Shown here: positions 15,686-25,612 of the stretch, in pieces
Layout: the number at the start of each line of letters is the position of its first letter
How positions within the stretch are numbered: position 1 is the first letter of the stretch
Origin: Runella aurantiaca
GTDB lineage: Bacteria; Bacteroidota; Bacteroidia; Cytophagales; Spirosomataceae
Direction: 5' to 3'
Assembly (NCBI RefSeq): GCF_003339505.1
Contig: NZ_QPIW01000001.1
Location: 434,001 to 498,000 of the forward strand
Length of the DNA: 64,000 nucleotides
Translations under genes and position numbers: made by a program
Notes under the pieces: model-generated
The model's database searches: none
Seen by the model: only the letters and a program-made list of their open reading frames with translations
Told to the model about the DNA's origin: nothing

Positions 15686-18600
15686 TTATTTCATTGCATA
15701 CGATCTGTTCAATAAAAGCGGTTCTTCACGATATGGTCCTCGCATTGGTGAGAAATACAGCGACATACGATTGTAACCTTTTTGGACTGTATTGATTGTT
15801 TTTTCATAAAGGTTTATTTTTTTTGCTCCAGCTTCGGCAATTATACCAACAGTTGAGCTTCTTGTGACATATGATGTTCCGACATTAATTCCCATATAGA
15901 ATGTCGCTTTTAAAGGTTCAGTTTTAAAGTCATTAAAGATGCTGGGCAAATTTAAAGCAAAACCTATGTACCCTATCCCTTTTGTTAGCTTTCCTAATGC
16001 TTTTCCATCATATTTATCAATATTAGTAATTCCCCACTTATTTATACCTTCTAAAAATTCTTTATAAATTTCTAAAGAATTACCGCCGATAGAAGTTGCT
16101 TTAGCAATTTGATCGGAATTGTTACTGTCACTTGTGTTGGAATTCCCTTCTTGATGTTGAGCATGGTTAAACAAATATACAAATGAAGCACTTATAGCTC
16201 CATTTCCAAAATCCCCCCCGGTTAAGTCAGATACTGTCCCTCCTATCGTTGCCGAAATGATTGTCTTTGCAATCGTAATATTTCCCTGAGGCATAGCCCC
16301 ACCCGCAATATCCCCGGCAAATCCAGCCCAAAATCCGCCGCTGAACGCTCCTCCCTGAGCCTTTGAAAATAAACCCTGAGTGACTCCATGCGTAACGGGC
16401 TTTAAAAATTTAGCATTACTAAGAAGGCCTTCTTTTCCAAATACGCTTCCTATTCCAAAAGTAACAGTTGCAGTTAGCCCACCCCAAACACCTCCCTGTA
16501 GCCCGGCTTGAATTGCCCCGCCAAACCCTGCGCCATTAGCCAGCGCCCCAACAAAAGATCCCGCAAAACCGGATGCTATACCGGTCACGAAAGCTCCCGC
16601 AAGAGTAAGATGGGCTGCTATTGTAGCTGTAGCCTGTATATATAAGGCAGCCCCTAAAAGTGGTGGCAGGAAAACGGCCACAGCAATTCCTACAATAGTG
16701 CCAATGTATTTTTTAAAAAACTTCTTTATACCTCCCAAAAATGAATGCCCGGAAGGGTCAACGAAAGATAACGGGTTATTACCGGTATAAGCATATCGAT
16801 TGTACGATTGTAAATCATCGGGGAATTGAATGATTGGATCAGGAGTCAAAAAACGCCCGCTGATAGGGTCATAGATGCGCGCATTCATGCATATGAGCCA
16901 ATCCATATCCAACATTTCATGGAAGGTAAATCCCCGCTGGGAAGCCGGTAGTTCCGGGGGAGCGGCGTAAGGTTGCCAAGTTGTCGCTTCTCTGGCACGT
17001 CCCCACGCATCATGGCTCATACGTCTTTCCACATTGCCACTTTGATCCGTCAAAATGCTCATGGATCCCAAATGGTCGCTATGGATGTAATGCGTTTTTG
17101 TAACGGAGCCCGATTCTCTGCGGAGTGTTTTTTCTACAAAAGCAATGACGGCGCCACCTGCCTGTATATAATAAACTTCATCAAAATATTGAGAGGAATA
17201 GCGTAACTTCTCAAATTTGCCACCTGCATAGTGTTTACGCCATTTGGGTTTTCCTCCTTTTATTACAGTTTGAACAATGCGTTCCCGTCCGGCCCCATAC
17301 GTAAACTTGATGGAATCTCCCTGTTGATTGGAAAGAAGACTTACGTAGTTGTAAGAAGTAAGTTGAATTCCCTGATTGAAAGGGTAGGTACAGGCTCCTA
17401 ATGTGCTGTTTACATTGATGCCCCGGTGGTCAATGGAAGTCAGTACATGAGGTCCCGTGCCGTTTTCTCCGTATTTATAATACCCTACATCGCTTTTATA
17501 GGTAATATTTCCCAGCGCATCATACGTTTGTGAAACTGTCAGCGGTCCCGTCGTTTTGGTCAAACGATTGAGTTTATCATATTCAAACGTCTCTGAACGA
17601 TTGCCTAATTGACCCTCAAAATATTCCTGCCGTGACAGCAAATTACCCAAGGCAGAATAGCTGTAACGATAATCCTGATGCTTCTCATTTTGAGCGGAAG
17701 TCCCCGTTCTGATACGCTCTAAAGCTCCGGTCAAAGGATTATAGTAACGATTGGTAATTAATCCGTTGCCTAACTGTTCGGCGGTAACTCGGTTATTCGC
17801 GTCAAGTACATTCGCCTTCCAGAACAGTGTGTTGTTTGCTTTATTTCGTACTTCATTTAAGTAGCCGTAAGAATTATAAAGGTACTTAACCGTCAGATTG
17901 TTGCCGGGATATTTTTCTTCCTCTAAATATCCTAAGGTTGCATGATACGCATAATTATAGGTGTAACTTTCACCTTCCCGATAATAGGTGGTACTTGCAG
18001 GACGTCCTAAACCATCAAACGTATGCACTTCGAGCGGTTGGCTGTTCAAATAGACCTTACTGAGTTTGCCGATGGCTTTCTGTCCGGTATGATATTCCCA
18101 CGTTGATACTCCTTCCGGTTCGGTTCGTTTGATCTGTTCATCCAAAACGTTATATTCCGAAACCGCAATCTGGTTGTCGGGATTGATTTGACGGGTTAAT
18201 AATCCCAGAGCGTTGTGTTCATAGGTATAGGTACCCATGTCAGGATCCGACATGGAGGTTTTGAACCCTCGGATGTTATAGGTCGCTGTAATTCGATTCC
18301 CCTTAGGATCCTGTGTGGCAATGACATTGAAATCATTGTCGTATTCAAACCAAAGCGTATCGCCCAAATGATTGACCGTAAAAATCTTTTTCCCCAGCTC
18401 ATCTTCCGCTTCCCATACATTCTGTTGTTCGAAATTGACGGATTTCGTAACGGATAAAATTTCTCCTCGGTAGGCAAGTGTGGTGTATTCATTGGTGGCA
18501 GTACGATTCCCGGGTGACGTTTGCCGGGTAGATCTTTGTAAAATATCAAATTCAGTAGTATGCCACTGGGGCGTATCTCCTTCGTAGTATTCATCGGACT

Positions 18601-21600
18601 CGCCCGTTTTCTGGCCCAACTTATTGTATTGGTAATCCACCCATATTTTCCGCCCGTCAAACCCCTGTTTCTCTGTTCGTTTGATGCGGTCTAAACTGTC
18701 GATATAGGTTCGACTGATGCCTTTTCCTGCCATTTCTTCCTGAATGAAGTGAACGACACCGGCAGGACACATCGACCCGGATTCACAAAACTTATACTGA
18801 GTGGTTTTAAAAGTACCGTCCGGATAAATGACTTTAGTTTCACGCCCCATTGCATCACGTTCGTATGAGACACTGAGTTGGTTGGGATCGGTGGCAGTTT
18901 TTAAATAACCGTTCTCATACAGTAAGGTAGACGTATGTCCAAGCGCATTGGCGGTGGAAAGCGCAAAGCGGTTCTCCGAATCATAGGTTGTTAAATCAGT
19001 ACGGGGCACAATATTGGGGCCGCTGATGGTGGAAGATGTGGTATTTCCGTAGGGATTAAGCGTATAGTCGGTTTGAATGCGAAGCGTCGGATGCAAAGGC
19101 AATAAGGTTTCCCGGATCAGATAGCCGTCCGTATCGTATCCAAAGGAAGAGTTTTTGGTAACAGTCGGTTTTCCCGCCCTGATTTTGTTAACGACAGTTG
19201 AAGTCAGTCGCCCCAATCTCCAGTTGCCGGGATCATTCAGATACTCATTGGAAGTAACAAGTTGGTAGCCGTTTTTATAAGTAATTTTGATTTCAAGGGC
19301 ATTACCATAGGAATCAAATGTTTGCTCCGTTTTTTTACGTCCCGTTTCCACACCGTTGAGTTCATAACTTCGTTCAGTGGTGGTTTTATAATAGGAGAAA
19401 TAAACACCGTTTCCCTGATTGGTAAAAGCAGGTTCATACTCGGTTGATTGCAGTAACTTTCCATCGAAGGTGCGTCGCTCCATACTTTTGACTCTGGCAG
19501 CCCGCAGGCGCGGATCGCGCACATAGACAGTCCTGGTGGTGATTTTAGCCGTAGAGTCAATGACTTCTCCGATGGTGTACCCTAAAAATCCCCGACCCTG
19601 TAAGTTCAGCGTTCCGCCTTTGTAACGGTAAGCTACTTTCTGCCGTTGCCCGGTACCGTCATCTGTACTTACCTGTTTGACGACATAAACACTCCCGATA
19701 AAATCAGCATTGGGATAAGTGGCGGTATCCGTTCTTGTATAAACGTTTTTGTCCGTCAGTGGTGAGTATTCAAACTTATAAGTAGCGCCGTGTCCGGTCG
19801 TAATTTGTGTAACCAAATGTCGATTGATATTGGAGAAATTGATACTCCACTGGGTCGGCGATGTTTTCAGTCCCCAATCGGTTGTGCCGTCTCCGTCGAA
19901 ATCCGCCCAAACAACCGGTTGATTGATCGGAATGGAGGGAGAAGCAAAACTCATCTGTTCCGTGGTAGAGCCTCTCGAATATGCGGCTGTCCAGTTATAG
20001 TTGTTATCATGGCCGACAAGGTCGCTGAGTCCGTCACCGTTTAAATCTACCGTGAAGGCGCGACTGGCGCGACCTTGTGAAAACCATGATCCCTGCAAAA
20101 TCCCCGGACGAAACGTTTTGCCGTCTGAGTAAAGGATATTCCAACTCCCGTAATTAATATCGGCCGAGTATGCCAGATCCAGTCGCCCGTCTCCGTTGTA
20201 ATCCCCCTGCATTCTATTATTCAGAGAGAAATAATTGGCTCCACTTGGCCAAAGTTCTGTGCGAAAGCTGTTATTTTCAGCAATCAGCATCCGGTAGGCT
20301 GTTAACGGTGTACCCCCCTCATTAATAATTCCGTAGATATCTGTTTTTCCATCCCCCGTGAAATCTCCTACGACATAGGACCGAAAGGTGGGGAACTCAG
20401 GGAAAGGGTAAGCCGTAAAACCGGTACCCGTAGATATATACAGTTGATATTGATTGGTGGTTTGATTTTTTCCCGTCACATCTGTTCGTCCGTCGGCATT
20501 AAAATCGCCAACGGTAATTTGCCCTGTCACATTAACATTGTTCCACAAGCTGCAGGAAAACCCGTTGATGCCGTTGGATAAGCATACTTTGAGGCCGGAA
20601 GCGGTCGGAAGAGCCAAGTCAATCTTTCCGTCAGTATTAAAATCTCCCCGAAAGCCTGTTGACCAATCATGGTTATCAATCGTCCATTTTGCTGTATCAA
20701 ATCGTTTCCCATTTGAGGTACACATGAGCCCAAACGTATTGGTGGCATTGTCATGGCCGATAATATCGGTCAGGCCGTCGGCATTAAAATCCCCGTGGAA
20801 CGTATGCCCCATTGAAGGAGTAGTCCATGTACCGGAACCGGGTTTATTAAATCCGGCAACGGGGGGTAACGGTGTCCAATGAATATTCGTGGACTTAAAG
20901 GCGGCTGCGCCATTGGTCCCATACTCCGTAATTGTGATTAATTGTGAAATAAGACTGGTGGCTTCATAGTCCAGTACATATTTTCGAAATAGAGTCGTGT
21001 GATCGTAGGCCTCGATAACACTGAGACGTTTGGAGTAAAAGTCAGGACGATCTTCATAAATGAACTTAACGGTATTGTAAGGCTGTAATCCCGTGAAAGT
21101 ATTTCCCGTATAATCAATCCGAATGGGTCTGAATTCATTTTTTGTATTGTCTTCTTCGTAGCTGAGGGTTAAAAAATTCCCCTTTTTATCTTCCATGCGA
21201 TTCAACAGCCACATAATGACTTCCGAACTGCTGCCGGAGGTTTCAATGCGGGAATCGGCGGTATAAGCAAATTCTAAAATCAAGCCGTCTTTGGTCCAAA
21301 CCTTGAATTTTTCGGGTCCTTTACCCGTAGTGCCGTAGGAGATAATTTTAGAAAAGGAGTTCTGTTCGGTTCGGTATTCTGCGCCGTCGGCTCCGTACAC
21401 ACCGTTGATGACCATAAGTCGTTCACCGTTGAGAGCGAACCTGTCTGTTTCATCAAAATCGACCGGATCGGCAAAGCCGTCCTGAGCAATGGTAGCGGAC
21501 AAACGGGTAATGGATTGAAAAACACCGTCTAAACTCCATCCCAGACCTTGTAATCCATTTCCCCCCTGACTGTTGTAAACCAGTTGTAACGTTGGCTGAA

Positions 21601-22399
21601 TAGAAGTCCCTTTCGGAACATTGATGGAAATCCCGGCACGGGCATCACCACTTTCTCCCACGTTGACATCCACAGCGGTATAACCAACTACTGTTTTTGG
21701 AGCTTCGCCGGTATAAACGGCTTGTGCTTCGGCCTCGCTCAATCCTCGACTGTAAATCCTGATATCGTCGATTGCGCCGTGAAAAAAAGAAGAGACGCCC
21801 ATAAAAGAGCCAATTATCAATGGGCTTTTGGCGGTATCATAGGAGGTATTCTTGGTTTTCCTTAAAATGCCGTCAATATACAATTTCGTTGTTGCCCCAT
21901 CATGTGTCATGAGAACATGGTGCCATCCCTCATCAAAATATGAATTGGGATTGATATGGGTTTCATTGTTATTGGCAAAGAAACCGAAATAGTTTTCACT
22001 GTTATTGTACCAATTACCGATAATCGAAAATTGATTGGGAGCATCCATGCCCCAACTGATACAATAGGAAGAAGAGTTAAGATGAGAAGATTTAAACCAG
22101 AGGGAAATACTTCGGGGCGTATTCTGAAGAAGTTGTTCCCAGTTATTAATGACAATCTTGTCACCGTCCCGGTCGAAAAAATAAGCCTGGTTGGCTCTGC
22201 CGAAACGATCTGTTGTTAAGGTAGCCCCGGTCACATTTCCATGACGATTAAGACCGCTGGAGTCAGCCGCATTGCCTGTAAAAGGATAATAGGCAATTAA
22301 ACCGCTTGTCGGAATTTGGCTGTAAGTACCGAAACCGGTAAAGCAGATCAGCCAAAAAGAGAACAGCCGAAGCAGCAGGCAGTCGGAAAAACGAGTCAT
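15686..22399 (-). CDS. Secreted Rhs/SpvB-type polymorphic toxin-like protein
   Basis: A 2237-residue surface or secreted protein. In order: signal peptide (about 1-28); a LamG/concanavalin-like domain (about 30-230, ending IDDIRIYSRGLSEAEAQ); an SpvB-like N-terminal toxin domain (GESGDARAGISINVPKGT onward); about seven FG-GAP/VCBS repeats, each with a D-x-N/D-x-D-G-x-x-D calcium-type loop; a Tc-toxin middle part; many YD/Rhs repeats; the Rhs core end RFLTPDPI ... NNPLSFVDPSGH near residue 1885. The last ~352 residues are a variable tail: a Gly/Ala-rich hydrophobic part ending at YLFNHAQHQ, then ~150 residues with no toxin family I know. The family forms a shell around the tail, which is the toxic or specific part. 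No obvious immunity gene follows. Confidence 0.92.
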   Translation of the reverse strand: MTRFSDCLLLRLFSFWLICFTGFGTYSQIPTSGLIAYYPFTGNAADSSGLNRHGNVTGATLTTDRFGRANQAYFFDRDGDKIVINNWEQLLQNTPRSISLWFKSSHLNSSSYCISWGMDAPNQFSIIGNWYNNSENYFGFFANNNETHINPNSYFDEGWHHVLMTHDGATTKLYIDGILRKTKNTSYDTAKSPLIIGSFMGVSSFFHGAIDDIRIYSRGLSEAEAQAVYTGEAPKTVVGYTAVDVNVGESGDARAGISINVPKGTSIQPTLQLVYNSQGGNGLQGLGWSLDGVFQSITRLSATIAQDGFADPVDFDETDRFALNGERLMVINGVYGADGAEYRTEQNSFSKIISYGTTGKGPEKFKVWTKDGLILEFAYTADSRIETSGSSSEVIMWLLNRMEDKKGNFLTLSYEEDNTKNEFRPIRIDYTGNTFTGLQPYNTVKFIYEDRPDFYSKRLSVIEAYDHTTLFRKYVLDYEATSLISQLITITEYGTNGAAAFKSTNIHWTPLPPVAGFNKPGSGTWTTPSMGHTFHGDFNADGLTDIIGHDNATNTFGLMCTSNGKRFDTAKWTIDNHDWSTGFRGDFNTDGKIDLALPTASGLKVCLSNGINGFSCSLWNNVNVTGQITVGDFNADGRTDVTGKNQTTNQYQLYISTGTGFTAYPFPEFPTFRSYVVGDFTGDGKTDIYGIINEGGTPLTAYRMLIAENNSFRTELWPSGANYFSLNNRMQGDYNGDGRLDLAYSADINYGSWNILYSDGKTFRPGILQGSWFSQGRASRAFTVDLNGDGLSDLVGHDNNYNWTAAYSRGSTTEQMSFASPSIPINQPVVWADFDGDGTTDWGLKTSPTQWSINFSNINRHLVTQITTGHGATYKFEYSPLTDKNVYTRTDTATYPNADFIGSVYVVKQVSTDDGTGQRQKVAYRYKGGTLNLQGRGFLGYTIGEVIDSTAKITTRTVYVRDPRLRAARVKSMERRTFDGKLLQSTEYEPAFTNQGNGVYFSYYKTTTERSYELNGVETGRKKTEQTFDSYGNALEIKITYKNGYQLVTSNEYLNDPGNWRLGRLTSTVVNKIRAGKPTVTKNSSFGYDTDGYLIRETLLPLHPTLRIQTDYTLNPYGNTTSSTISGPNIVPRTDLTTYDSENRFALSTANALGHTSTLLYENGYLKTATDPNQLSVSYERDAMGRETKVIYPDGTFKTTQYKFCESGSMCPAGVVHFIQEEMAGKGISRTYIDSLDRIKRTEKQGFDGRKIWVDYQYNKLGQKTGESDEYYEGDTPQWHTTEFDILQRSTRQTSPGNRTATNEYTTLAYRGEILSVTKSVNFEQQNVWEAEDELGKKIFTVNHLGDTLWFEYDNDFNVIATQDPKGNRITATYNIRGFKTSMSDPDMGTYTYEHNALGLLTRQINPDNQIAVSEYNVLDEQIKRTEPEGVSTWEYHTGQKAIGKLSKVYLNSQPLEVHTFDGLGRPASTTYYREGESYTYNYAYHATLGYLEEEKYPGNNLTVKYLYNSYGYLNEVRNKANNTLFWKANVLDANNRVTAEQLGNGLITNRYYNPLTGALERIRTGTSAQNEKHQDYRYSYSALGNLLSRQEYFEGQLGNRSETFEYDKLNRLTKTTGPLTVSQTYDALGNITYKSDVGYYKYGENGTGPHVLTSIDHRGINVNSTLGACTYPFNQGIQLTSYNYVSLLSNQQGDSIKFTYGAGRERIVQTVIKGGKPKWRKHYAGGKFEKLRYSSQYFDEVYYIQAGGAVIAFVEKTLRRESGSVTKTHYIHSDHLGSMSILTDQSGNVERRMSHDAWGRAREATTWQPYAAPPELPASQRGFTFHEMLDMDWLICMNARIYDPISGRFLTPDPIIQFPDDLQSYNRYAYTGNNPLSFVDPSGHSFLGGIKKFFKKYIGTIVGIAVAVFLPPLLGAALYIQATATIAAHLTLAGAFVTGIASGFAGSFVGALANGAGFGGAIQAGLQGGVWGGLTATVTFGIGSVFGKEGLLSNAKFLKPVTHGVTQGLFSKAQGGAFSGGFWAGFAGDIAGGAMPQGNITIAKTIISATIGGTVSDLTGGDFGNGAISASFVYLFNHAQHQEGNSNTSDSNNSDQIAKATSIGGNSLEIYKEFLEGINKWGITNIDKYDGKALGKLTKGIGYIGFALNLPSIFNDFKTEPLKATFYMGINVGTSYVTRSSTVGIIAEAGAKKINLYEKTINTVQKGYNRMSLYFSPMRGPYREEPLLLNRSYAMK

Positions 22400-22664
22400 A
22401 AAAGGAAGGCAGATTATAATTTAAAAAAGATAGCGGGCAGAGCTTAAATTAACGTCTTTTCAGGGCTGCCGGCTCACTTTGTTTTACCAAATCGGCAAAA
22501 ATGTAAATGAATTGCCGCTTTGGAACAACGAAGATTTTTCTCAAAAAACAGGCTGAAAAAAAGAAAATAAAAAGAAGGAATTTAACTGCTGAAACCGGAA
22601 TCTTTCCTTAATATTTGCCATTCATTGTAAGAAAATTGCTGCATCTTTTACCGGCTGAATGTAA

Positions 22665-24422
22665 ATGTTACTAAGAATTTATCGCTCATTTCGATGGCGT
22701 GTTGAGGTTCATTTTTTATCCGTTATTTTTCTGAATTTGTGCTGTCTGCCCATAAGTGCGCAGAAGAATACGGAATCCACCGGAGCCACCGGACAAATTC
22801 ACTATGAGCAACTGCGTAAAACGCAAAAACGATACGAGGAGGCAATACGAAGTGGAGATTCATCCGAAATTGCGGAAATGTGCTATCGGTTAGGCAAACG
22901 GTATATCAGCCTTGGACAGCATGTTACGGCTCAACGGTGGTTGATTCGTTCCCTGCGTATGAGAGAACCTCTGGGGCCTTCGGAAGATGTGGGCAAGGTG
23001 TATATATTTCTGGCGAACTACCCGACAGAACACAAAAAATACGATGAAGCCATGCACTATATCCGTAAAGCATTGGCAAATTTCAGAGCGGTAGGAAACC
23101 AACAGCGTATTGTGGGTGCCTATCTCAGTTTGGCCGGCCTCTATCGTAACTCGTTTGAACTGCATCAATTTAATCCTGAAAAGCAGCCTCGATTATTACT
23201 TGATAGCGCGCTGTATTTTCTACAGCAGGCAGAAAAAATCTCCTTATCTCTGAGAGAGCACCCTGATTTAGGATATGTTTATTCACAATTCGGATTCTCT
23301 CTGTTGTACAGGGATGTCAAACACGGCCTTAGTTATTCACAAAAAGCGCAGGCCATATTTATTAAGGAGAAGAACCCGTCTCAACTTGTGGTCAATTCTT
23401 TGAACATAGCTCATGCTTATCTCATGTTAAAGCAACCGGGTGAGGCGGAAAAATGGTTAACTACCGCCCGTTATATACAGGATACGTCCGGGTTAAAGGG
23501 ACGGTATCAACAGCGGGACTTTTTTAAATTATATACCCAACTTTATGAACAAACAGGTCGGTGGAAAGAAGCGTTGGTGTCTTATAAACAATATCAGGAG
23601 GTAGTCATTGATGCCTTAAGTGCCGACCGGGAAGGAGCAGTAACACGTATTGAAATGGAATACGAAACTCAGAAGAAAGAATTACAACTGAGAGCTCAGC
23701 AAAAAGAATTAGCCCTGCGAAATCAAAATTTGCAAACCCAACAACACCTTAACCGGATAACGATTGGAATAGGTCTGCTGGCAGTTATCACCAGTATTAT
23801 TTTTTATTGGTTCTTTCAAAAGTACAGGCGCCTCAGCCGACAAAATGCAGCATTGGTTTCAGAACAAAATCACCGGGTGAAGAATAATTTGCAGCAGGTC
23901 ACTAATTTACTCAGCCTGCAGTCAAGCCGGCTGACGGATGAGGAAGCAAAAAAAGCCGTAACCGAAGCCTTGCTCCGGATCGAGGCAATGGCATTGGTGC
24001 ATCATCGGCTGTACGATGGTCATCGCTTGATTGAAGTCAATTTAGCTTTATTCATTCCGGAACTGATTGAAAGTATTTTACGCAGTTATAGCTTTTCCCA
24101 TCTGAAGCCTGAATATATTCTGGATTCTATTTGGCTTCATGTTGATTCAGCGATTCCTATGGGATTGCTCATCAACGAACTTGTGACTAATTCATGTAAG
24201 TATGCATTTCCTTTCTCACCTGAGCCGATTATTAAGGTGAAGTGTCAATTAAAGAAAAACCAAATTTATTTGGAGTTGACTGATAACGGCCCGGGTTTTG
24301 ATTTACCGCCAAATCCCAAAACGTTCGGATTAAAGTTGTTGCAGGTATTTTCTATGCAGTTGAAGGCCGAGTCAGGTTTTGAAAATGGCGGGACAACATT
24401 TCGGTTATTATTTAAAAAATAA
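22665..24422 (+). CDS. TPR sensor histidine kinase (HisKA_2 type)
   Basis: A 585-residue sensor kinase. A signal-anchor (residues 1-32) is followed by a periplasmic region of tetratricopeptide-like helices, a coiled coil, one membrane helix (RITIGIGLLAVITSIIFYWF), and a cytoplasmic kinase with the HisKA_2 phosphorylation box NHRVKNNLQQV (H403), an N-box LINELVTNSCKYAF and G-box DNGPGF. This architecture is common in Bacteroidota. The response regulator follows 48 bases later, so the two form a two-component pair. It is divergent from the Rhs gene, separated by 265 bases, and may control it; that is inference. The start is uncertain among nearby codons, but the ATG at 22665 precedes a good signal anchor. 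Confidence 0.92.
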   Translation: MLLRIYRSFRWRVEVHFLSVIFLNLCCLPISAQKNTESTGATGQIHYEQLRKTQKRYEEAIRSGDSSEIAEMCYRLGKRYISLGQHVTAQRWLIRSLRMREPLGPSEDVGKVYIFLANYPTEHKKYDEAMHYIRKALANFRAVGNQQRIVGAYLSLAGLYRNSFELHQFNPEKQPRLLLDSALYFLQQAEKISLSLREHPDLGYVYSQFGFSLLYRDVKHGLSYSQKAQAIFIKEKNPSQLVVNSLNIAHAYLMLKQPGEAEKWLTTARYIQDTSGLKGRYQQRDFFKLYTQLYEQTGRWKEALVSYKQYQEVVIDALSADREGAVTRIEMEYETQKKELQLRAQQKELALRNQNLQTQQHLNRITIGIGLLAVITSIIFYWFFQKYRRLSRQNAALVSEQNHRVKNNLQQVTNLLSLQSSRLTDEEAKKAVTEALLRIEAMALVHHRLYDGHRLIEVNLALFIPELIESILRSYSFSHLKPEYILDSIWLHVDSAIPMGLLINELVTNSCKYAFPFSPEPIIKVKCQLKKNQIYLELTDNGPGFDLPPNPKTFGLKLLQVFSMQLKAESGFENGGTTFRLLFKK

Positions 24423-24470
24423 ACATTTAACAGCACAAAATCGTGTCTTTCACCAAAACTGCACTTTTGT

Positions 24471-25253
24471 ATGAATTCCCCGTTACGCATTCTGATTGTA
24501 GAAGATGAGCCTCTGACGGCCTTAACGATTGAAGAAAATCTGACAGAAGCAGGATACGAAATCTGCGGGAAAGCGACCGATCATGACTCGGCGATACGAC
24601 TCATGGTAAAAGAATCTCCGGATTTGGCATTGATTGATATTTCCCTTGGCGAAAACCAAACGGACGGAATTGTCACTGCCCATGAGTTAGTGAGGATTAA
24701 ACCTATACCCATTATTTACCTTACGGGACGAACAGAACCTGAAACATTTAAACGAGCCAAGAGGACTAAACCTTTGGCTTATCTGCACAAACCGTTCCGG
24801 CCGGCAGAGCTGGCCATGCAGATCGAATTGGCCCTGCATAATTTTTATCAGGAAAATATTTCAGAAGTGGTTGCCATGTCCGATCACCTTTATGTGCCTG
24901 ATGGTCCGAACAGGCTATTGCGGATCAATCATGAAGGGATACATTATCTAAATGCGAATGGACCTTATACAGAGTTTTATTTATCACAGAAAGAACTTCT
25001 GCGATTGTATCCGGATAAAAATCTCCAATCGAAGAAACCACTGCTTATGTCAGTTGGTTTTGGGCACCTGTTAAACAATCTGCCGGAGAATTTTTGTAAA
25101 ATATCACGTTCAATTGCTGTCAATTTAGATTACCTGGATCGAATTGAAAACAACCATATTATTGTTGGGGGGCGTGAAGTTGCGTTGCCTGACGGAGGAC
25201 ATAAACTATTGGTGGAACGATTAAATGTGATTCGTTCCCGAAAAAAGAAGTGA
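24471..25253 (+). CDS. Response regulator with LytTR DNA-binding domain
   Basis: A 260-residue response regulator that pairs with the kinase at 22665. The receiver domain has the acidic pocket EDE (11-13), the phosphoacceptor D56 (LALIDIS), a Thr (YLTG) and the K of LHKPF. The C-terminal part (CKISRSIAVNLDYLDRIENN then IIVGGREVALPDGGHKLLVE) is LytTR-like, binding direct repeats in promoters. It is the last gene before the tRNA-Phe locus. Confidence 0.92.
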   Translation: MNSPLRILIVEDEPLTALTIEENLTEAGYEICGKATDHDSAIRLMVKESPDLALIDISLGENQTDGIVTAHELVRIKPIPIIYLTGRTEPETFKRAKRTKPLAYLHKPFRPAELAMQIELALHNFYQENISEVVAMSDHLYVPDGPNRLLRINHEGIHYLNANGPYTEFYLSQKELLRLYPDKNLQSKKPLLMSVGFGHLLNNLPENFCKISRSIAVNLDYLDRIENNHIIVGGREVALPDGGHKLLVERLNVIRSRKKK

Positions 25254-25310
25254 AATAGAGTATCTACACAAACTCATATTATCTGATCTCAACTGAGGGT
25301 AAAAAATAAA

Positions 25311-25331
25311 ATGTTGTACCTATGTTGTACC
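25311..25331 (+). repeat. Tandem 10-base repeat beside tRNA-Phe
   Basis: ATGTTGTACC occurs twice (25311-25320 and 25322-25331) separated by one T, 50 bases from the 3' end of tRNA-Phe. Such short direct repeats next to a tRNA can mark recombinase binding; no integrase is seen here. Confidence 0.5.
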
Positions 25332-25368
25332 AATAAAAAAAGCAGTTACAACTTTTGGTCGTAACTGC
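25332..25368 (-). terminator. Terminator of tRNA-Phe
   Basis: Perfect arms GCAGTTAC (25342-25349) and GTAACTGC (25361-25368) around an 11-base loop. On the minus strand the stem is followed by seven T residues (25341-25335), so it terminates the tRNA transcript. Confidence 0.85.
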
Positions 25369-25380
25369 CTGATTTTGAGG

Positions 25381-25453
25381 TGGTGATGGACGGAATCGAA
25401 CCGCCGACACAAGGATTTTCAGTCCTTTGCTCTACCGACTGAGCTACATCACC
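25381..25453 (-). tRNA. tRNA-Phe (anticodon GAA)
   Basis: A 73-base cloverleaf on the minus strand: acceptor stem GGTGATG/CATCACC, D arm with GCTC/GAGC, anticodon stem AAGGA/TCCTT with loop CTGAAAA (anticodon GAA at 25420-25418), variable loop, T arm with TTCGATT, discriminator A. No CCA is encoded. The 3' end faces the mobile segment on the left. Confidence 0.97.
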
Positions 25454-25612
25454 GTTTCAGTCGCTTTCCCTATTGATTTGGGACTGCAAAGGTAGGGAAG
25501 TGAATTATATAACGCAACTTTTTTTGTAAAAAAATACGTATTATTTTTCTCAAAAAGTGCCTTTGCAAAGGTAACTGTACTGTTTTTCAGTCGTTAAGGA
25601 GAATATTTTTTT

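Noticed and set aside
1-25380. Integrase for the tRNA-Phe island
   Set aside because: No tyrosine integrase R...H-x-x-R...Y pattern was found; the only recombinase relative is the degraded serine type at 2745.
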